Part shown: positions 5,598-6,128 of the stretch, piece by piece
Layout of the letters: every line of letters starts with the position of its first letter
How positions within the stretch are numbered: position 1 is the first letter of the stretch
NCBI GenBank assembly: GCA_001873585.1
Contig: MNZL01000065.1
Coordinates: 1 to 6,128 of the forward strand
Source: Rhodobacterales bacterium CG2_30_65_12
GTDB lineage: Bacteria; Pseudomonadota; Alphaproteobacteria; Rhodobacterales; Rhodobacteraceae
DNA length: 6,128 nucleotides
Direction of reading: 5' to 3'
Translations under genes and position numbers: made by a program
Notes under the pieces: model-generated
What the model saw: only the letters and a program-made list of their open reading frames with translations
Databases searched by the model: none
Told to the model about the DNA's origin: nothing

Positions 5598-6092
5598 ATG
5601 GCTGAAGAGATCAAATCGCTCGATGAGCTGAGTGCCGTGGTCGCGGGTGTCGAAACCCCGGCGGCGGAAGATATTCGCGCCCCCCGCGAGGCTGAACGCG
5701 ATGCCCTGGGCCGCGCCTATGCCACCGGCAAGCGCAAAGACGCAATCGCCCGTGTCTGGATCAAACCCGGCTCCGGCAAGGTCACGGTGAATGGCCGTGA
5801 GATCAACAAGTATTTCGCGCGCCCGGTGCTGCAGATGATCCTGCGCCAGCCGTTCCAGGTGGCTGGTGTCGAAGATGAGTTCGACGTGATGGCGACAGTC
5901 AAGGGCGGCGGCCTTTCGGGCCAGGCCGGCGCGGTCAAGCACGGCATCTCGAAGGCGTTGCAGCTTTACGAACCGAGCCTGCGCCCGGCGCTCAAGGCTG
6001 CGGGCTTTCTCACCCGCGACAGCCGCGTGGTGGAACGCAAGAAATATGGCAAGGCCAAGGCCCGCAAGAGCTTCCAGTTCTCCAAACGCTGA
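5598..6092 (+). CDS. rpsI: 30S ribosomal protein S9
   Basis: The 164-residue product contains the full S9 core from about residue 40 (YATGKRKDAIARVWIKPGSG), the family signature GGGLSGQAGAVKHGISKAL from 103, and the C-terminal FQFSKR tail, whose final Ser-Lys-Arg reaches the P-site tRNA anticodon in the small subunit. E. coli S9 is 130 residues; the difference is an acidic N-terminal extension of about 34-38 residues, which I regard as normal for alphaproteobacteria. Its ATG is 2 bp after the L13 stop, and its GAGGG ribosome site (5587-5591) lies inside the 3' end of rplM, so the pair is cotranscribed and probably translationally coupled. Confidence 0.97.
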   Translation: MAEEIKSLDELSAVVAGVETPAAEDIRAPREAERDALGRAYATGKRKDAIARVWIKPGSGKVTVNGREINKYFARPVLQMILRQPFQVAGVEDEFDVMATVKGGGLSGQAGAVKHGISKALQLYEPSLRPALKAAGFLTRDSRVVERKKYGKAKARKSFQFSKR

Positions 6093-6111
6093 TCGCGCTC
6101 ACACAGTCTGC

Positions 6112-6128
6112 AAAAGGGCCGCTCTCGG
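6112..6128 (+). terminator. Probable left half of the rplM-rpsI terminator, truncated by the window
   Basis: Twenty bases after the rpsI stop the sequence reads AAAAGGGCCGCTCTCGG and then ends. An A-run leading into GGGCCGC is the usual 5' arm of an intrinsic terminator whose 3' arm would be GCGGCCC followed by T residues. The second arm is outside the window, so this is a prediction from half a hairpin. Confidence 0.35.

Overview
The window reads as chromosomal DNA of a GC-rich alphaproteobacterium, most likely of the Rhodobacterales (Roseobacter/Rhodobacter group). The evidence is the style of the proteins: an S9 with an acidic N-terminal extension, an L13 ending in a KSMNKKNT-type tail, an ErpA ending in NPNAT.SCGCGTSFS, an alphaproteobacterial dGTPase-like protein, and a ferredoxin/ASKHA corrinoid-activation protein of the kind common in this group. 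There is no tRNA, rRNA, CRISPR array, IS element or phage gene in view. Six protein genes account for nearly all of the sequence, and most other long open frames are GC-rich shadows.

Layout. (1) 1-1927, minus strand: a large [2Fe-2S] ferredoxin-ASKHA protein (RACo/RamA type), cut off at the left edge, so its C-terminus is missing. (2) 1928-2005: a short spacer with a T-rich and GC-hairpin element that resembles a dispersed intergenic repeat. (3) 2006-2353, minus: ErpA/HesB Fe-S cluster carrier, with a good sigma-70-type promoter (TTGCCG-N17-TATATT) in the 88 bp it shares with the divergent next gene. (4) 2442-3578, plus: HD-domain dGTPase-like triphosphohydrolase (dgt). (5) 3579-3633: a convergent spacer carrying two neat, sequence-related hairpins in tandem. 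(6) 3634-4824, minus: a flavin monooxygenase of ubiquinone synthesis, best matching the UbiM type. (7) 4825-5130: a 306-bp divergent regulatory region. (8) 5131-5595 and 5598-6092, plus: rplM-rpsI, the L13-S9 ribosomal protein operon, followed at the right edge by what looks like the first half of a terminator.

How they fit together. rplM-rpsI is a tight two-gene translation operon. ErpA and the ferredoxin-ASKHA protein lie head-to-tail on the same strand, and both concern metallocofactors: one delivers Fe-S clusters, the other carries one and uses it to re-reduce a corrinoid enzyme, plausibly the B12-dependent methionine synthase. UbiM (quinone hydroxylation) and Dgt (dNTP pool control) look like independent housekeeping genes.

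I found no clear undescribed system. The points most worth a second look are the corrinoid-activator/ErpA pairing, the UbiM-type hydroxylase with its DS variant of the flavoprotein DG motif, the paired hairpins between dgt and ubiM, and the intergenic repeat at 1953-2002.
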